A DNA stretch of 64,000 bases, from the NCBI RefSeq assembly GCF_000158175.1, contig NZ_DS999411.1, forward strand, positions 29,649-93,648, in the 5' to 3' direction. This DNA is from Luminiphilus syltensis NOR5-1B. GTDB taxonomy: Bacteria; Pseudomonadota; Gammaproteobacteria; Pseudomonadales; Halieaceae. The notes under the pieces were generated by a model. The model had not been told where the DNA came from and made no database searches. It saw nothing but the letters and a program-made list of their open reading frames with translations. This document shows positions 60,663 through 64,000 of the stretch, piece after piece (positions within the stretch are counted from its first letter, which is position 1; each line of letters opens with the position of its first letter). A program made the translations under genes and the position numbers.

Positions 60663-61859
60663 GTGTACGATCGTTTTGGCGAATACCTGATTCAGGAACT
60701 GGAGGGCATTGAGGCAGCCGGTCTGTATAAGCAAGAGCGGCTGATTACCTCACCTCAGGGCGCCCACGTGGGGGTGAAGGGAGGCGAGGTACTCAACCTG
60801 TGCGCCAACAATTACCTAGGCTTGGCACAGCACCCGGAAGTCAATGCTGCCGCTGCTAAAGGCCTGGAGGAATGGGGCTACGGCATGGCGTCGGTACGTT
60901 TTATCTGCGGCACCCAAACCCTGCACAAGCAACTGGAAGACAAGATAAGTGCGTTTCTGGGCACCGAAGACACCATTCTGTATCCCTCCTGTTTCGACGC
61001 CAATGGCGGCTTGTTTGAGACCCTGCTCGGCGCTGAGGATGCGGTGATTTCCGACGAGCTCAATCACGCCAGTATTATCGACGGGGTGCGCCTGTCAAAG
61101 GCCCAGCGCTATCGCTACAAGAACAGTGACATGGCTGACCTCGAGACGCAGCTCAAGGCAGCGGATGCCGATGGTGCCCGCTTCAAGCTGATTACTACCG
61201 ATGGGGTGTTCTCCATGGACGGTTACATCGCCCGCCTGGACGAAGTGTGTGACCTCGCGGAAAAGTACGGCGCCCTGGTGCACTTTGACGATTGCCATGC
61301 CACCGGCTTCATCGGTGCAAATGGTCGCGGGACCCATGAACACCGCGGGTGCATGGATCGGGTGGATATCATTACCGGTACTCTCGGTAAGGCCCTGGGT
61401 GGTGCCAGTGGCGGCTACACTGCGGCTAAAAAGGAGGTCGTGGCCTTGTTGCGGCAGCGCTCGCGACCCTACCTGTTTTCCAATACGGTGGCGCCGCCGG
61501 TGGTGGCCGGTGCAATCAAGGCCATCGACCTGGTAACCGAGTCACCCGAGCTGCGTCAGCGTCTGACAACCAACACCGCGGCGTTCCGACAAGGCCTTGA
61601 AAAACTCGGCTTTGAGCTGCTGCCCGGGAATCACCCCATCGTGCCGGTAATGCTCCACGACGCGGCCATGGCGACCCAATTAGCCGAGGCAATACTCGCT
61701 CAAGGCGTTTATGTGGTGGCATTCTCTTTCCCGGTGGTACCCCGGGATAAGGCGCGCATCCGCACCCAGATGTCGGCTGCACTGACTGACGACGACGTGC
61801 AGATGGCCATTGAGGCTTTTGGTCGAGCGGCCGCTGAAATCGGCTATCCGCTTCGGTGA
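60663..61859 (+). CDS. kbl: 2-amino-3-ketobutyrate CoA ligase (glycine C-acetyltransferase)
   Basis: A 398-residue PLP enzyme that cleaves 2-amino-3-oxobutyrate with CoA into glycine and acetyl-CoA. It has [41 protein letters not shown] and [14 protein letters not shown] with the PLP lysine 243. The length equals the E. coli enzyme. The GTG start has GAGGAGCAGC in front. It forms an operon with tdh, in the order tdh-kbl, the reverse of E. coli. Both are probably controlled by the divergent XRE-cupin protein. Confidence 0.95.
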   Translation: MYDRFGEYLIQELEGIEAAGLYKQERLITSPQGAHVGVKGGEVLNLCANNYLGLAQHPEVNAAAAKGLEEWGYGMASVRFICGTQTLHKQLEDKISAFLGTEDTILYPSCFDANGGLFETLLGAEDAVISDELNHASIIDGVRLSKAQRYRYKNSDMADLETQLKAADADGARFKLITTDGVFSMDGYIARLDEVCDLAEKYGALVHFDDCHATGFIGANGRGTHEHRGCMDRVDIITGTLGKALGGASGGYTAAKKEVVALLRQRSRPYLFSNTVAPPVVAGAIKAIDLVTESPELRQRLTTNTAAFRQGLEKLGFELLPGNHPIVPVMLHDAAMATQLAEAILAQGVYVVAFSFPVVPRDKARIRTQMSAALTDDDVQMAIEAFGRAAAEIGYPLR

Positions 61860-62157
61860 GAGCGGCCCCTGCATCGAAGAATGCAAATCCTAATCGATGT
61901 GGTAAACGAATACTGATAAAAAACAGGCACATTAATGAGCAGAACAGGTTACTCCGGCCAGCCTTATCTAAACCCGAAAATAGGCCACAAGCGTCCGGGA
62001 AACCTAGATCAGTCCAACACCAACTAAGAAAGTGTCCAAAATCAGTTAACCACTTCAGTTTGGGTTATTCACGGCAGCGAACGCAGAGGAGCGGCCCGAA
62101 ATCGGATCGGCGGGCAGCGACTCCAATTTTTCATACATAGTTATTCGCCTCGCCGAT
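61860..62157. other. Gap with an IS3-like end
   Basis: A 298-base non-coding gap between the convergent kbl and ferredoxin oxidoreductase genes. It contains the IS3-like end at 62026-62057 and no credible gene. Short open frames on both strands carry no family signal. Confidence 0.45.
62026..62057 (-). mobile_element. Solo IS3-type terminal repeat
   Basis: Read on the minus strand it begins TGAAGTGGTTAACTGATTTT, followed by GGACACT. It resembles the end at 4869 (TGTAGTGGTCAACAGATGTC then GGACAGT). Neither element carries a transposase here. It is probably a leftover of a past insertion. Confidence 0.4.
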
Positions 62158-64000
62158 TCAGGCCACCTCCTGTATCTGTACCACGCTGGATGGATTATGG
62201 AAGCGGTGCAGGTATGCTTCACGCAACTCCCGATACTTAATAATGGACTTTTCCTTGACCGGTCCATATCCGCGTACCTGATCCGGCAGTGTTGCGCATT
62301 CAACGGCCACGGCAAGGTTATCTTGATTCAGGCCGTTCATAAGCTCTTCAATGAGTGACCGATAATCACCTATCAAAGCCCGCTCCTCGCGCCGTTCAGC
62401 AAAATAGTTAAAGGGATCTATTGCAGAGCCGCGAATTGACTTGAACCTTGCCAGCACTTTCAGCGCAACCATCATCCAGGAGCCAAACTGACGCTTCTTG
62501 GGGCGACCGTCCGCATCGAGCTCTCGATTAAAAATCGGCGGCGCCATATGGAACGTCAACTGATAATCGCCCTCGAAGGTTTCGCCCAATTTCCTCAGAA
62601 AATCACCGTCGGTATACAGTCGGGCTACTTCATACTCATCTTTGTACGCCATTAACTTGTAGAGGTACTTTGCCACCGAATCTGTAAGAGCCTGACCGTC
62701 GGGGCTTACTGATTGTTCGCAATCTTGTACCTTGGCCACAAAGTCCCGGTATTTTTGCGCGTAGTCTTCATTTTGGTAAGCCACCAACAAATTCGCGCGG
62801 TGCGCAATCAATTCTTCCAGGGATTTCGCCGGTTTCGGCTCGTCCATCAGACCCGCAGCCCTGGTGACATAAGAACACTCTTCAGCTGAAAGTCGACCCC
62901 AGGACAGTGCCCGCTTGTTTTCCTCTATGTTTACACCGTTCAGCTCAATCGCTTTCAAAAGCGCTTTGAGTGAAACAGGGATAAGACCGCGCTGCCATGC
63001 ATAGCCCAGCAGGAACACATTGGAGTAGACCGTGTTACCCATTATCCGCTCCATCAGCACATTCGCCTGTACGATCTCTACTCTGTCCCCACCCACCGCA
63101 CCGCGGAGGGAATCGATGCGTTCATTGATGTGAATATCGGCATTGCGATTCTGCACAAACTGACCACTGGGTATCTCGGTGTGATTAACCAGCACCCGGG
63201 TACGATTTTTTGCCAGCACCCTGATGCAACGCGGATCGGTACCAACCACAACGTCACAGGCCACCACTGCGTCGGCACGACCATCTGCAATACGCACCTG
63301 ATGCAGGGTTTCCGGCGAGGAGCCAATTCGCACATGGCTTATCACCGCACCACCCTTCTGGGCAAATCCGGTGAAGTCCAAAACGCTCGCTCCCTTGCCT
63401 TCCAGATGAGCCGCCATGGTGATCAACTGACCCACCGTCACCACACCTGTGCCCCCAATGCCCGCTACCAACAGGTCGAAGTTGTGCTCCAGCGACTGCG
63501 GTTCAGGAGTGGGCAAAGCATCCACCCGCATTGTGAAATCGTCACTGTGGCCGAGAGCCGGCGCCTTCTTCAAACGCCCTCCTTCTACAGTGACAAAACT
63601 GGGGCAAAAGCCTTTCACACAAGAGAAATCCTTATTGCAGGATGACTGGTCAATCTTGCGCTTGCGCCCCAACTCTGTATCCAGCGGATAAATTGAAAGG
63701 CAGTTCGACTGTGCTGAACAATCTCCGCAACCTTCGCAAACAGCCTCGTTAATGAACATGCGCTTGTCTGGATCCGGATAATCACCGCGCTTTCGCATGC
63801 GCCGTTTCTCCGCGGCACATGTTTGGTCATAGATTAGTACGGATACTCCTGCCACCTCTCGCAACTCGCGCTGCACCGCATCGAGTTCGTCGCGGTGGTG
63901 AAAGGAAACATCGTTCGGGAACTGACTTTTATCGCGGTACTTTTCCGGCTCGTCGCTGAGTATGGCAATACGACGTACACCCTCAGCACGCACTTGATTG
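62158..64000 (-). CDS. Indolepyruvate:ferredoxin oxidoreductase, C-terminal part (runs off the window)
   Basis: At least 611 residues are visible and the frame continues past the right edge, so the N-terminal thiamine domains lie outside. Seen in order: a ferredoxin-like region with CEGCGDC and a following CNKDFSCVKGFC cysteine cluster, the gamma domain with LVAGIGGTGVVTVGQLI and GFAQKGGAVISHVRIG, and the C-terminal region ending in VVQIQEVA. It is the fused single-chain form of about 1150 residues found in many proteobacteria. It decarboxylates 2-oxoacids from aromatic or branched-chain amino acids to acyl-CoA and reduces ferredoxin. The amino acid theme matches the bkd and threonine genes. 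Confidence 0.85.
   Translation of the reverse strand, partial: NQVRAEGVRRIAILSDEPEKYRDKSQFPNDVSFHHRDELDAVQRELREVAGVSVLIYDQTCAAEKRRMRKRGDYPDPDKRMFINEAVCEGCGDCSAQSNCLSIYPLDTELGRKRKIDQSSCNKDFSCVKGFCPSFVTVEGGRLKKAPALGHSDDFTMRVDALPTPEPQSLEHNFDLLVAGIGGTGVVTVGQLITMAAHLEGKGASVLDFTGFAQKGGAVISHVRIGSSPETLHQVRIADGRADAVVACDVVVGTDPRCIRVLAKNRTRVLVNHTEIPSGQFVQNRNADIHINERIDSLRGAVGGDRVEIVQANVLMERIMGNTVYSNVFLLGYAWQRGLIPVSLKALLKAIELNGVNIEENKRALSWGRLSAEECSYVTRAAGLMDEPKPAKSLEELIAHRANLLVAYQNEDYAQKYRDFVAKVQDCEQSVSPDGQALTDSVAKYLYKLMAYKDEYEVARLYTDGDFLRKLGETFEGDYQLTFHMAPPIFNRELDADGRPKKRQFGSWMMVALKVLARFKSIRGSAIDPFNYFAERREERALIGDYRSLIEELMNGLNQDNLAVAVECATLPDQVRGYGPVKEKSIIKYRELREAYLHRFHNPSSVVQIQEVA

Noticed and set aside
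1..64000. CRISPR array, rRNA, prophage or integrase
   Set aside because: No regularly spaced repeats, no rRNA-like sequence, and no integrase or phage structural gene were seen in either strand.

Overview
The window reads as chromosome of a heterotrophic gammaproteobacterium. The grounds are TonB-dependent receptors with typical N-termini, a small Fis-annotated gammaproteobacterial protein, a tdh-kbl pair with E. coli-like lengths and zinc ligands, and a P. putida-like bkd operon beside an Lrp-type gene. A marine OM60/NOR5 (Halieaceae)-like source is my best guess, but it is inference. No rRNA, CRISPR array, prophage or intact insertion sequence is seen. Nearly all genes serve uptake and breakdown of peptides, amides and amino acids.

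Left part (1-8.8 kb): a membrane-protein tail, a cupin, a small conserved protein, an M20 peptidase broken by an apparent one-base deletion, and a secreted gamma-glutamyltransferase. After an IS3-family remnant comes a three-gene set: a MauG-like di-heme peroxidase, a secreted beta-helix protein fused to a C-terminal haem c site, and a TPR-like secreted protein.

8.8-10.3 kb is a gene-poor scar holding a piece of an acyl-CoA synthetase, a decayed IS3 transposase, a structured non-coding stretch and a perfect 18-bp hairpin. Next is a LuxR-type regulator facing a six-gene minus-strand operon (19.9 to 11.1 kb): class III aminotransferase, HDAC-like deacetylase, YtcJ-like amidohydrolase, methyltransferase, TonB receptor and SDR. 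It could take up and dismantle an N-acylated amine.

20-30.5 kb is branched-chain amino acid metabolism: an acetolactate synthase with an in-frame stop, leucine dehydrogenase, the three structural subunits of a branched-chain 2-oxoacid dehydrogenase, a divergent Lrp regulator, a second Lrp regulator divergent from a cysteine-desulfurase-like enzyme and a thioesterase, and a scrap of a third Lrp protein.

31-58 kb is the most striking part. A seven-gene minus-strand operon (43.4 to 31 kb) encodes a VOC protein, two TonB receptors, three secreted amidohydrolases and a secreted CocE/NonD (S15-like) hydrolase. It is divergent from an AraC regulator. Around it are another secreted amidohydrolase, a plus-strand set (quinone-type oxidoreductase, acyl-CoA ligase, VOC protein), two more CocE/NonD hydrolases, an atypical Nramp-like transporter, an alpha-oxoamine synthase-like enzyme and a further amidohydrolase. 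The working idea is a periplasmic peptide or amide degradation system fed by TonB receptors, possibly acting on proline-containing peptides.

58-64 kb holds a UPF0126/TRIC membrane protein, an XRE-cupin regulator divergent from the threonine catabolism pair tdh-kbl, an IS3-like end, and the C-terminal part of an indolepyruvate:ferredoxin oxidoreductase that runs off the window.
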